From NCBI RefSeq assembly GCF_016213215.1, contig NZ_JACRAW010000134.1, positions 1 to 64,000 of the forward strand: a DNA stretch of 64,000 bases, written 5' to 3'. The stretch's first letter is position 1, and each line of letters begins with the position of its first letter. This document shows, piece by piece, positions 26,815-34,713 of the stretch. A program made the position numbers and the translations under genes. The notes under the pieces were generated by a model that was given only the letters and a program-made list of their open reading frames with translations, did no database searches and was not told where the DNA came from. Source of the DNA: Bradyrhizobium sp. GTDB lineage: Bacteria > Pseudomonadota > Alphaproteobacteria > Rhizobiales > Xanthobacteraceae.

Positions 26815-28091
26815 GGCTTGGGTTCGTCGCCCGAAAGATGTCGGGCCACCGCGATCGTAACCACGAAGGTCGCAAGCCACACCATCCGGGCACCATAGCG
26901 GTCGTGCGGGCCCGAGATCACGCCGCAGATGAAGGCGTTGCCGAGCAGGGCCAGCGCAACGGTCGTCGCGAGCAGCGTCAGATCGTCGAGCCGTCGCCGC
27001 GCCAGCCAATGTCCGAGCAGGGCCACGAGCGCCAGCATCGAGGCGAGCGCGACCGGCACGTGGAGCCAGTTGACGTAGTGAAAATCGAGCTCCCAATGCT
27101 GCTGCCGGGCGTCGCGCATCGGCTTCAGCTGCGCGGGGATGTAGCGCTCGATGATGCCGTAGGTGTGCGGAATCCAGCCATTGGTACCTTCGCCCGTGGC
27201 GACATGCACCATCTGCTGGGCGGTTGCCGCGATGGCCGATTCAAGCTGCCAGGCGGGATATTCGGCCAGTGAATGCAGCACGATGAAGCTCATCTCGTCG
27301 TTGAGCCCATTGAAGCGGCCGAGCTTGTTGAACACGCTCTTGCCCCACAGGAATTCGTCGGCGGTCGCCGGCAGCTCGTCGCGGTAAGGGCACAGCTTCA
27401 AATCTTGGCGCTTGCAGTTGTCGTTGAGATAGCGCGCCACGATGCCGTCCTGCATCATGCGGCCGAAGGCGACCCCGTAGCCTCCGGGCGTCCAGGCCCA
27501 TTTTCCCGAGAACGCATAGTTCATCGACAGCAGCATCAGGCTGCCCACCGCGAGCGCCAGGCTGCCGCGCGCCAGTCCGGCGAGCGGAATGCGCGTCTTG
27601 AGGAACGGGTAGGCGATCCATCCCACGCAGCACAGCCCGAACAGCACGCCCAGCGTCGCGCTGTGGGTCGCCGAGGCGAAGGCAGTGAAGACGAACAGCA
27701 GGAATGCTTCGATCTCCGAGATCCTTTTGCCAAAGAGGATGAGGACAACCAGCGACAGCACGGAAAGCCCGGCAAAAATGTCGGTGATGAGCATGCTGGA
27801 AAGCCAGGGCAGGGCGGTTGCGACCGCCAGCACGAGGCTGATCGCCACGAAGCGGCGCACCTGCATCAGCCCGAGCACGCGCAAGGTCAGCTGCAGGAGC
27901 CACAGGGTCACCAGCGACTGGACGGCGAGATTGATCCAGAAGCTCGAAGTTTCGCCGAGATGCAGATAAAGGCCGAAAACGGTTGAACGGCTGGGGACCA
28001 GGTAGCCTTCATACCAGCGCGCCAAATAGCCGCCGGTATCCCACTGAAGCAGCGGATAACGGTTCCAGAGGGCCGGAGCGAGCAAGATCAC
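26772..28091 (-). CDS. Polytopic membrane protein of unknown function
   Basis: 439 residues from GTG 28091, with about nine to ten hydrophobic segments and a soluble loop with four Cys (NDNCKRQDLKLCPYRDEL). The N-terminal YPLLQWDTGGYLARWYEGY and the overall plan resemble membrane glycosyltransferase-like proteins, but no catalytic signature is certain. The GTG has no ribosome site and cuts into the first helix. The frame stays open upstream to an ATC at 28161-28163 that has an excellent GGGGAGG eight bases before it, so the real start may be there. The 3' end overlaps the hydrolase gene by 43 bases. Confidence 0.8.
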   Translation of the reverse strand: MILLAPALWNRYPLLQWDTGGYLARWYEGYLVPSRSTVFGLYLHLGETSSFWINLAVQSLVTLWLLQLTLRVLGLMQVRRFVAISLVLAVATALPWLSSMLITDIFAGLSVLSLVVLILFGKRISEIEAFLLFVFTAFASATHSATLGVLFGLCCVGWIAYPFLKTRIPLAGLARGSLALAVGSLMLLSMNYAFSGKWAWTPGGYGVAFGRMMQDGIVARYLNDNCKRQDLKLCPYRDELPATADEFLWGKSVFNKLGRFNGLNDEMSFIVLHSLAEYPAWQLESAIAATAQQMVHVATGEGTNGWIPHTYGIIERYIPAQLKPMRDARQQHWELDFHYVNWLHVPVALASMLALVALLGHWLARRRLDDLTLLATTVALALLGNAFICGVISGPHDRYGARMVWLATFVVTIAVARHLSGDEPKPQAWRERKSSTPVL

Positions 28092-28163
28092 GGGGAGGGC
28101 GATGGCAGCGACCCGCCAAGTCTGGCCGGTCGCGCGCGCGCGCGCAAAGTCGGTCGTGGTGAT

Positions 28164-28439
28164 GCTGTGTCCCTCCCCGCCCTCTTGGCTAGCATGCCCG
28201 TTTCAGGGGTCAAATCTGAATTTACCTATGGTTTGAGCCCGCCTGGCTTGATTTTGGCAAATCCCTGACCACGTTGATCCGACCGTTCGTGGCTTTGGCC
28301 GGAGGAATGGTATCAATTCAAGGCCTTGTCGGGCAAAGGGGCGTTCACCTTGGCAAAGGGGTGGCAGGACTTTTCACAGGCGGTCGTGCTATAAATCCAT
28401 AAATCAACGTCCAGACGAGCGAATTCGCGAGAGCAGCCA
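28164..28439. other. Intergenic region between divergent membrane-protein and cysE genes
   Basis: With the uncertain start of the minus-strand gene the noncoding gap is 276 to 348 bases. It is locally less GC-rich than its surroundings. CTATAAAT at 28389-28396 looks like a -10 element for cysE, about 44 bases before its ATG. No repeat or terminator is obvious. Confidence 0.5.
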
Positions 28440-29264
28440 ATGGCAATGCATCAGGTCAATCCGGGGGGAAAGCTGGCGGCGCTTGATCCGATCTGGGATC
28501 GAGTCCGGGGCGAAGCCGAGGACATCGTCCGCCGCGAGCCGGAGCTTGCGACGTTCATCTACTCCACCGTGCTGCATCACAGCCGGCTCGAGGATTCGAT
28601 CGTGCATCGGCTGGCCGACCGTCTCGACCATTCGGCGATGTCGGGCGATCTGATCCGCCAGACCTATGTCGAGGCGCTCAGGGACGATCCGGACATCGGC
28701 AATGCCTTCCGCGCCGACCTCGTCGCCGTCTACGATCGCGACCCCGCCACCTCGCGGTTCATCGATCCCTTGCTCTACTTCAAGGGTTTCCACGCCATCC
28801 AGGCTCATCGCCTCGCGCACTGGCTGTACAAGGGGGGCCGCAAGGATTTTGCCTTTTACCTGCAGAGCCGATCCTCGTCCGTCTTCCAGACCGACATCAA
28901 TCCGGCAGCCCGGATCGGACGCGGCATATTCCTCGACCATGCCACCGGATTCGTCTGCGGCGAAACGGCGGTCATCGAGGATGACGTCTCCATCCTGCAC
29001 GGCGTGACGCTTGGCGGCACCGGCAAGGAGCACGAGGATCGCCATCCCAAGATCCGCCGCGGCGTGATGATCGGCGCCGGCGCCAAGATCCTCGGCAATA
29101 TCGAGGTCGGGCGTTGCGCCCGCATTGCCGCCGGTTCGGTGGTGGTCAAGCCGGTCCCGCACAATGTCACGGTCGCCGGGGTTCCGGCCAAGATCGTCGG
29201 CGAGGCCGGCTGCGCCGAGCCGTCGCGCACCATGGATCAGATGATCAATGCGATGGGGCTGTGA
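28440..29264 (+). CDS. cysE: Serine O-acetyltransferase
   Basis: 274 residues. An N-terminal helical domain (about 1-150, with YSTVLHHSRLED and YFKGFHAIQAHRLAHWLY) precedes a left-handed beta-helix of hexapeptide repeats (INPAARIGRGIFLDHATGFVCGE onward). The catalytic Asp/His pair lies in FLDHATG, and the GVTLGGTGKEHEDRHPKI loop binds CoA. It makes O-acetylserine from serine and acetyl-CoA, the first step of cysteine synthesis; cysK lies 5.4 kb downstream. A DUF3126 gene follows, as is usual in this order of bacteria. Confidence 0.97.
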   Translation: MAMHQVNPGGKLAALDPIWDRVRGEAEDIVRREPELATFIYSTVLHHSRLEDSIVHRLADRLDHSAMSGDLIRQTYVEALRDDPDIGNAFRADLVAVYDRDPATSRFIDPLLYFKGFHAIQAHRLAHWLYKGGRKDFAFYLQSRSSSVFQTDINPAARIGRGIFLDHATGFVCGETAVIEDDVSILHGVTLGGTGKEHEDRHPKIRRGVMIGAGAKILGNIEVGRCARIAAGSVVVKPVPHNVTVAGVPAKIVGEAGCAEPSRTMDQMINAMGL

Positions 29265-29382
29265 CGTCACGGCCCGATGATCCCTAAATTCTGTCCGATT
29301 TGGCTGGCGGTGGCCGTCGTCTCGTCCTAAAACCCCCCGCCGGCAGAGAAACCGACGAAAAATTCCCGATCTGGAGAGCGCC

Positions 29383-29601
29383 GTGGACGTCAAGGAAGTC
29401 AGAAAGCTGGACGCGTATCTCAAGCGCGTGTTCAGCAATCCCAAGATCCGCGTGGTGCCGCGGCCGAAAAAGGACGACTCTGCCGAGGTCTATATCGGCG
29501 AGGAGTTCATCGGCGTCCTTTTCGTCGACGACGAGGACGACGACCGCTCCTTCCAATTCCAGATGGCGATTTTGGAAGACGATCTCCTCGATCAGGGCTA
29601 G
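29383..29601 (+). CDS. DUF3126 family protein
   Basis: 72 residues from a GTG start at 29383 with GGAGAGC upstream. The text MDVKEVRKLDAYLKRVFSNP...DSAEVYIGEEFIGVLFVDDEDDDRSFQFQMAILEDDL matches DUF3126, a small acidic family that follows cysE in Hyphomicrobiales. It is separated from cysE by 118 bases. Cytoplasmic and of unknown function; the conserved neighbourhood hints at a link with sulfur amino-acid synthesis, which is inference only. Confidence 0.93.
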   Translation: MDVKEVRKLDAYLKRVFSNPKIRVVPRPKKDDSAEVYIGEEFIGVLFVDDEDDDRSFQFQMAILEDDLLDQG

Positions 29602-29626
29602 CCGGTCGCGCCGTGTGCGCGAGCTC

Positions 29627-30334
29627 TCATCCCTTCGGGCCGCGTAGCTGCGCGGTCAGTCTGTCCATCGCACCCGCCACTTCGCGCCATTGCGCGAGCC
29701 AGCTCCGCGGGAAGCGGAACGTCAGGTCGGCGCCGTCGATGCGTCGCTCCGAAAGGCACGTGCCGGGCGTTGCGGCATCGCGTGTGCAGCGCGCGGTGAG
29801 GGCAGGGTCGTTCGCTGCGACGAGGTCTTCGCTGCCATAAGGGCTGTCGCTGCGGAATGTGCGGACCGTCAGGCCATCCTCCGCCGAGTTGGCAGCCTGC
29901 CCGAGATAGCGCGGATAGATCGTGCGTGCGCGGACATCCGGCGCCAGTGAATCGCGATGCGCCGCGATCGACAGGAAGATGCGGTCGATGGGCTGCATTG
30001 CCTGATCCACCGTCTCCGCGGTGACGTGCTTCGGCGCCGCGGGCGCTTCCAGCGAGGGATAGACGAAACTGAGGTCGACGCGCTCCTGCGGCCCGGAGTG
30101 CCGCTGGATCTTCATGCGGATCGAGGCCGTCGGCACGTTGAACAGCGTGCCGCCGACGCTGACCGGGAGCCGGTCCGGCAGGCCGGCGCGCTGCGCGGTC
30201 CAGGTCGGCCACAACAGATAGGCGACGAGCGCGACCGCAGCCGCGGCAAAGGCGCCCCCGAGCAGGATCGGTACGACATGGGCGTGCGCAAGCGCACGGC
30301 GGCGGCGATGGGAAACTGTCGAGAGCACCGTCAT
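29627..30334 (-). CDS. Hypothetical protein with N-terminal membrane anchor
   Basis: 235 residues. A basic N-terminus (SHRRRRALAHAH) is followed by one membrane helix at about 22-43 (PILLGGAFAAAAVALVAYLLW), then a periplasmic domain of about 190 residues. The latter holds two Cys (ARCTRDAATPGTCLSE) that may form a disulfide, and FRFPRSWLAQWREV near the C-terminus. I recall similar proteins in Bradyrhizobium annotated only as hypothetical. It is convergent with the DUF3126 gene (25 bases apart). Confidence 0.82.
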   Translation of the reverse strand: MTVLSTVSHRRRRALAHAHVVPILLGGAFAAAAVALVAYLLWPTWTAQRAGLPDRLPVSVGGTLFNVPTASIRMKIQRHSGPQERVDLSFVYPSLEAPAAPKHVTAETVDQAMQPIDRIFLSIAAHRDSLAPDVRARTIYPRYLGQAANSAEDGLTVRTFRSDSPYGSEDLVAANDPALTARCTRDAATPGTCLSERRIDGADLTFRFPRSWLAQWREVAGAMDRLTAQLRGPKG

Positions 30335-30457
30335 TCGAGAGCTACAGCCGCAAGGGGGTCCGTCAACGAGGAGCCGAATCAGGCGCGACTATGCCACGGC
30401 CGCTTGTTTTATCGGAGGCAGCCGGCGGCCGTCATGCCGGACCGCCGCGTCCCCTCA

Positions 30458-30472
30458 TTAACCCTTTCTTAA
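30458..30472. promoter_or_regulatory. CtrA-like box (TTAA-N7-TTAA)
   Basis: TTAACCCTTTCTTAA fits the TTAA-N7-TTAA(C) consensus of the cell-cycle regulator CtrA except for the final base (G instead of C). It lies 70 bases before the start codon of the small membrane-protein gene at 30543 and about 125 bases before the start of the divergent gene, a normal place for a regulatory site. Confidence 0.45.
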
Positions 30473-30542
30473 GGATGAGGTGGCGCGCACCACGCGATTT
30501 TGCCACACCAGCCGCCGGCTGTTGCGTTGTGGGGAACGTCCG

Positions 30543-30872
30543 ATGTCACCTGAGGCGCTGAATTCATTGTTTTCCCTGTGCATCGGCTTTGCGCTCGCCG
30601 GCGCGCTCGTGAACGGATACCAGGCCATGGCCCGGCGCCCGGCCGGCTTCGGCCTGCTTCACGAAGGGGTGGCGCCAAAGACCTTCGCCGCAGTACCCTT
30701 CCTGGTGTTCGCCGCGCCCTTCATCATCATGCGCAATACCCTGCGCGGCGTGCGTCTCGAGCGGCGCCGGTTCGAATTCGTGATGATGGCGACCATCATT
30801 GCCGGTTTCTGGAGCCTGATGTCCGGCACGTTCTTCGTGATGACGCTGCGCGCCGCCGGGCTGCTTGTCTGA
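30543..30872 (+). CDS. Small membrane protein (DUF6949-like)
   Basis: 109 residues from ATG 30543. Three hydrophobic segments are visible: about 6-27 (LNSLFSLCIGFALAGALVNGY), 49-63 (FAAVPFLVFAAPFIIM) and 80-103 (FVMMATIIAGFWSLMSGTFFVM). A basic loop (RNTLRGVRLERRRFEF) lies between the last two. I recall this as a small conserved family of alphaproteobacteria, probably DUF6949, of unknown function. A CtrA-like box lies 70 bases upstream, which suggests cell-cycle control. Confidence 0.82.
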   Translation: MSPEALNSLFSLCIGFALAGALVNGYQAMARRPAGFGLLHEGVAPKTFAAVPFLVFAAPFIIMRNTLRGVRLERRRFEFVMMATIIAGFWSLMSGTFFVMTLRAAGLLV

Positions 30873-30998
30873 TCGCCCTTCACTTTTCACCTTAAGCATT
30901 CGCCGGATGGTGTTCCGCATCTTGCGGAACCGGCCGGCATCCCCGGCTTGAAAACGCGTTCGCCCGTATGCCAAGGTCAGCCCCTACAGGAGACTTTG

Positions 30999-31529
30999 AT
31001 GGCGATCTACGAGCTTGACGGGCAGCGGCCCGATCTTCCCGCCGACGGCAATTACTTCATCGCCGACACTGCCGCCGTGATCGGAAAGGTGCGGTTGAAG
31101 CCGGGCGCGAGCGTCTGGTTCGGCGCGGTCGTGCGCGGCGACAACGAGTGGATAGAGATCGGTGAGGGTGCCAACGTCCAGGACAATGCGACCTGCCACA
31201 CCGACCCCGGTTTTCCGCTCACGATCGGCAAGAACTGCACCGTCGGCCACAACGTCATCCTGCACGGCTGCACGCTGGAGGACGGCGCGCTGGTCGGCAT
31301 GGGCTCGATCATCATGAACGGCGCGCGGATCGGCCGCGACAGCATCGTCGGCGCCGGAGCCGTGATCACGGAAGGCAAGGAATTTCCCGAGCGTTCACTG
31401 ATTATCGGAGCGCCGGCCCGCGTGATCCGCTCGCTCGATTCCGAGCAGATCGAGCGCATGAGCGGCGCGGCGATGTCTTACATCATGAAGGGACCGCATT
31501 ACCGGAAGGGTCTGAAGAAGATCGGCTGA
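30999..31529 (+). CDS. Gamma-carbonic anhydrase family protein
   Basis: 176 residues from ATG 30999 with ACAGGAGA seven bases upstream. It is a left-handed beta-helix of hexapeptide repeats. The zinc His residues are present in NATCHTDPGFPLTIG and TVGHNVILHGCTL, and the RGDNEWIEIG segment carries the conserved Arg and Asp. Members either hydrate CO2 or act as PaaY/CaiE-like thioesterase or structural proteins, so catalysis is not assured. Cytoplasmic, probably trimeric. Confidence 0.93.
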   Translation: MAIYELDGQRPDLPADGNYFIADTAAVIGKVRLKPGASVWFGAVVRGDNEWIEIGEGANVQDNATCHTDPGFPLTIGKNCTVGHNVILHGCTLEDGALVGMGSIIMNGARIGRDSIVGAGAVITEGKEFPERSLIIGAPARVIRSLDSEQIERMSGAAMSYIMKGPHYRKGLKKIG

Positions 31530-31541
31530 TCCAGCCGCGTC

Positions 31542-31709
31542 TCAATCGTCCTCGGACTCGCCTGCCTCCCTTGCGCCGGCGATCTTCTCGTGCCCGGCCG
31601 CCCACAGCGCATGTTCTTCGCTGCCGAACCGATAGGGATTCGCCTCGGCCGGGATGTTCTTGCGCGCGGCGCGCTCGCCTTCCTCGAAAGGATCGCGGCT
31701 GTTCGGCAT
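31542..31709 (-). CDS. Small hypothetical protein (55 aa), RMF-like in style
   Basis: A 55-residue frame from ATG 31709, with AGGAAAG about ten bases upstream. It reads MPNSRDPFEEGERAARKNIP, then ANPYRFGSEEHALWAAGHEKI and an acidic tail ESEDD. The NPY...WAAGHE pattern resembles short proteins related to ribosome modulation factor, but this is only a resemblance. It begins two bases after the stop codon of the upstream small gene, which supports co-expression and that both are real. Confidence 0.65.
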   Translation of the reverse strand: MPNSRDPFEEGERAARKNIPAEANPYRFGSEEHALWAAGHEKIAGAREAGESEDD

Positions 31710-31711
31710 CG

Positions 31712-31906
31712 TCAGGCTTTCCTGGATCTGCCGCCGCGCGTCCGCGCCACCTTTGCCGCAGGCCGCTCAGCAGCGACGCTCTTGCGCAGCGCGTCCTTGA
31801 GGTCGATCGGAACGCCGTGCTTCTTCAGCAGATCGGCGAACGCCTCGTCGGCAAGCTCCTGGAACGTGGCCATCCTGTCGCGCCCCAACTGCTTGAGCTT
31901 GTCCAA
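31712..31906 (-). CDS. Small helical hypothetical protein, 5' end uncertain
   Basis: 64 residues if started at TTG 31906: helical text with RDRMATFQELADEAFADLLK, ending in a basic tail (ARTRGGRSRKA). The protein-like text continues upstream of the TTG (TDRLDDDT), but no ATG is in frame. An ATG with an AGG ribosome site at 31938 is one base out of frame, so a small deletion near 31930 may have damaged the start. The stop lies two bases before the next small gene. Function unknown. Confidence 0.5.
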   Translation of the reverse strand: MDKLKQLGRDRMATFQELADEAFADLLKKHGVPIDLKDALRKSVAAERPAAKVARTRGGRSRKA

Positions 31907-32030
31907 GGTGTCGTCGTCGAGGCGATCAGTTTGCGCATGATCGGACCTGTCTTTCCCAATGACGGCTGTCGGGATTGGTTCCGGAACCGGTGTCCCGTAC
32001 GGCCGTTGACGCGGAAAGGGAGATTTTCCG

Positions 32031-32534
32031 ATGACCCGCTTTTCCGAAACCGCTTCGCTTGTCGCGCTCGCGATCCTCTCAGCGCCGATTGCCGCGCTGG
32101 CCCAGACCGGAGCTGGGGGTGGTGGCGCGACCGGCGCAAGCCCCGGCGGCGCCGCGACCGGTCCGTCCGCCGGCAGCCCCAGCGCCGTGGGCACGCCGTC
32201 CGCGGGCTCGGCCGGCGCGGGTACGCAGGGCGTCAGCGGCGTGCCATCCGGCCCCGCCAATGCCGGCGGCCTGAACAATTCGGCCAACGATCCGAGCGGC
32301 GCCGGCAATTCGTCGAAACTGCCTTCGCCACCCGCGCCCGGTACCAACACGGCAGGCACCGCCCAATCCTCCGGCTCGGCGCCGAACAGCAGGGCAGGGG
32401 TGACCACCGGTTCCGCAGGTACGCGTTCGTCCGGCAGCACCGTGACGGGCCCGAACCAGCCGGGGGACGCGGCGATCGATGCCGAGGACCCGATTGTCGA
32501 CAGGAAGATAAAGAGTATCTGTCGCGGCTGCTGA
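32031..32534 (+). CDS. Secreted Gly/Ala/Ser/Pro-rich protein with C-terminal CRGC
   Basis: 167 residues. A signal peptide (about 1-25, cleaved after ALA in APIAALAQTG) is followed by a long low-complexity region of Gly, Ala, Ser and Pro. It contains GVSGVPSGPANAGGLNNS and NDPSGAGN, and ends in KIKSICRGC. The middle motif and the ending recur in the protein at 61727-62140, so these are paralogues. It is probably periplasmic or exported; the C-terminal Cys-x-x-Cys may bind a metal or be oxidised. No known domain. GGGAGA precedes the ATG. Confidence 0.78.
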   Translation: MTRFSETASLVALAILSAPIAALAQTGAGGGGATGASPGGAATGPSAGSPSAVGTPSAGSAGAGTQGVSGVPSGPANAGGLNNSANDPSGAGNSSKLPSPPAPGTNTAGTAQSSGSAPNSRAGVTTGSAGTRSSGSTVTGPNQPGDAAIDAEDPIVDRKIKSICRGC

Positions 32535-32735
32535 ATGCCTACGCAGCGCAAGATAAAACAAGGCCGTTGACGCAATATACCGTCAACGGCCTTGCCAGCC
32601 CCGGACATTGAAATCGGCTTGCGCCATCCGGTGAAACACAGCTTGTTCCGGATTCACACGGACGAATGTGATCCAGTTCACAAACTGGAAAATTGCAGAA
32701 TCTCGACCCGCTGCAGCGGTGATCAGCCTTGCGTC

Positions 32736-33209
32736 TCATTGCGCGTTTTTCGCCCGGCCCAATCTCTTCCGCGTCTTGGACGGAGTGGCCGGCTCGGCCG
32801 CCTGGGCGCTGGCAAGGGACTGCCGCAAACCATCGACGGCCTCGGTCAGCCCGGCGACCTGGTCCGACAGGCGCTTGTTGTCAGCGTACTGGACGGCGAA
32901 CTGGCGCTTGAGGGTCTGCAGCTGGTCCTGCACGAGTTGGAGCTGATCGATCGATTCCTGCTGGGTCGCCTCGATGCCCTTTGTCTTCTCTACCAGTTGT
33001 TCGGAGACCTGCGCCGTTCTCGCCTGCAGCTTGCGCGCGGCGGCCTGCCGGTCGAGCTCGGGCGAGGTCCCGGTATAGCCCCGCCACGCCGCAATGCCGG
33101 CAACGCCGATCACAAGCGTGAGGAGAACGGCGGCGGCCAATGCAATCGGCTGAGCGCCGAGTCGCGTGAAGCGGTCAAGTCTTGGATAGTCTGAAGGGAT
33201 ATCGATCAT
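32736..33209 (-). CDS. Membrane-anchored coiled-coil protein
   Basis: 157 residues from ATG 33209 (a TTG at 33218 would add three). One membrane helix at about 22-44 (IALAAAVLLTLVIGVAGIAAW) precedes a long helical region (about 50-135) with heptad-like Leu/Gln/Glu spacing (VEKTKGIEATQQESIDQLQL, QLQTLKRQFAVQYADNKRLS), a likely coiled coil. The tail is basic (SKTRKRLGRAKNAQ). It probably sits in the inner membrane with a periplasmic coiled coil. Function unknown. Confidence 0.75.
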   Translation of the reverse strand: MIDIPSDYPRLDRFTRLGAQPIALAAAVLLTLVIGVAGIAAWRGYTGTSPELDRQAAARKLQARTAQVSEQLVEKTKGIEATQQESIDQLQLVQDQLQTLKRQFAVQYADNKRLSDQVAGLTEAVDGLRQSLASAQAAEPATPSKTRKRLGRAKNAQ

Positions 33210-33254
33210 CGGCTGCAATGTCCCAAACGAACCAGAGACGCTGAACGCAACAGA

Positions 33255-33273
33255 GCGAGCCCTCTCGGCTCGC
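33255..33273 (-). terminator. Short GC hairpin, possible terminator of the small-gene pair
   Basis: GCGAGCC-CTCTC-GGCTCGC is a perfect 7-bp stem. On the minus strand it is followed by TCTGTTGCG, only weakly T-rich. It lies 170 bases downstream of the small minus-strand gene ending at 33443. Confidence 0.3.
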
Positions 33274-33442
33274 CAGAGCCCGTCCGCGCCCTCGCCGGCG
33301 CAGACGGATCACCCCCGAAGAGGAAAGGTTTCGGCAACGAATCCGACAAAAACGAGGCTGGTATCCCAAAAGGTGTGGGCAGGTTCCATGGCCGGAACCC
33401 TCCATTCGGAAGGGGGCAGTCCAAAGCGGGCGTCTTGCGACC

Positions 33443-33655
33443 TCAGTGCGGCCGGTTCCCCTTCGGCGAAATCAGCCGCTTCTGGCCCGGCGCGAGGGCT
33501 CGCTCGATCGCACGCTCCGCGGCCCTGACCGCATCGAGCTTGCTGCTGCTCTGCCCGACCTTCGCGCCATCCTCCGGCACGGCAATCTCCCATTTCCAGC
33601 TTCGCGGCTGGACGCCCTGGATCACGCTGTACTCGATCCCGCGGTACTTTGGCAT
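33443..33655 (-). CDS. Small conserved hypothetical protein (70 aa)
   Basis: 70 residues, MPKYRGIEYSVIQGVQPRSW then WEIAVPEDGAKVGQSSSK and a helical LDAVRAAERAIERALAPGQ. This resembles short proteins that I recall as numerous in Bradyrhizobium, often encoded in groups with other small unknown genes. Its ATG overlaps the stop of the upstream gene by one base (TGATG), indicating translational coupling. A small alpha/beta fold is likely; function unknown. Confidence 0.75.
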   Translation of the reverse strand: MPKYRGIEYSVIQGVQPRSWKWEIAVPEDGAKVGQSSSKLDAVRAAERAIERALAPGQKRLISPKGNRPH

Positions 33656-33831
33656 CAGCTGTTGCTCTCATGCCCCAGCAGTTTGTGGGTCAGGCGATTG
33701 ATGAAGTGGATTTTGCCACAGGAAGGACATTTGATGGATGCGAACGCATCGCGCGTAGGCTCGGGTTGGTCCTCGATCCATTGCTGGACGTCAATTCCCG
33801 TGTCGGGACAGCGGAAAATGATGTTCGTCAT
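33655..33831 (-). CDS. Small CxxC zinc-ribbon-like protein (58 aa)
   Basis: 58 residues from ATG 33831 (an in-frame upstream start at 33882 is less protein-like). MTNIIFRCPDTGIDVQQWIE has one Cys and IKCPSCGKIHFINR has a CPSC pair. With Cys8, Cys33 and Cys36 and His residues after them it could hold a zinc. It is coupled by a one-base overlap to the next small gene. Function unknown. Confidence 0.75.
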   Translation of the reverse strand: MTNIIFRCPDTGIDVQQWIEDQPEPTRDAFASIKCPSCGKIHFINRLTHKLLGHESNS

Positions 33832-33994
33832 CAGGGAAAGATGACGCCGCCATGACGAGACACCATGACCTAGATCAGACATCCGGATTCAAACGGATGC
33901 ACTGGCGGAGCGGCGGATGCCGCTGATCTGCGCGCCACGAAAGCGAGCGTTCTGCGCGGACGTCACCGACGTGCAATGGCGATCAAAACGCGTT

Positions 33995-34225
33995 TCATCG
34001 CGCCAAGTCGCCGATCCCGAGCTCCTTGATTGCGAGCTTGGCGATCTCGGCCGGATCGCCACCGCTCTTGCCGATCTCGATGATCTTCCGCGCGATGATC
34101 TCGGTGACGGGGTCGTTGCGATCGACCAGATGCAGCGCGTGCAGCGCGTCCTGATAGGCGCGGTACAGACGCTCGCCATCCTTTTGCCCGACGCCGGATC
34201 TTTCCAACAATCGCCGGATCGCCAT
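33995..34225 (-). CDS. Small conserved hypothetical protein (76 aa)
   Basis: 76 residues, helical throughout: MAIRRLLERSGVGQKDGERL, AYQDALHALHLVDRNDPVTE, IIARKIIEIGKSGGDPAEIA, KLAIKELGIGDLAR. It resembles a short family known to me only as hypothetical in Bradyrhizobium. A GGGGGACACC sequence before the ATG provides a ribosome site. It is 163 bases upstream of the other two small genes on the same strand. Confidence 0.75.
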   Translation of the reverse strand: MAIRRLLERSGVGQKDGERLYRAYQDALHALHLVDRNDPVTEIIARKIIEIGKSGGDPAEIAKLAIKELGIGDLAR

Positions 34226-34713
34226 GGTGTCCCCCTTTGCGCGACCGGAGAGTTCAGCCTACGCGCATTGGCGCGATATGGCTACAAGAATAGGAATAGG
34301 CTGCGTGCTGGAGCGTCGCTCACCGGTCGGGGCAGGCTCTCGCGCCTGTTGCAAGGACGCGTCTACTCTCCGGACGCAGATCGCCGAGGCGAGCTGTCGA
34401 CGGCGGGCCCCGCGGTTCACCTCTGAGCCGATCACTCAAATCTCCGCCGGTCTGTTCTGCGCTTCGCTTCCCCGTGCATGGACTGCGCTTAGTTGCAGGC
34501 TTCTGCGTTTCATTCGCGCGAATGGGCGATGAATGTCATGCTACCGCGCGGGCCGATTGCGAATGCGTAATTCTCCGGCGGCGGGACCGGAAAGTGTCTT
34601 CATTCCAAATTTCGAGTTCGTCTTCGCTGATGGTGTCGCGCCGATTGGAACCCGTGCTAACGCTCTGAGCGAAATCGCCGAAAGCGATGGATCAGAGCTT
34701 TAGAGGAGTGGGC
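34226..34713. other. Noncoding stretch upstream of cysK
   Basis: About 490 bases without a convincing gene. Short open frames exist on the plus strand but have irregular composition and no ribosome sites. No repeat or terminator was seen. The end of the stretch holds the cysK ribosome site (GAGGAG at 34703-34708) and presumably its promoter. Confidence 0.5.
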
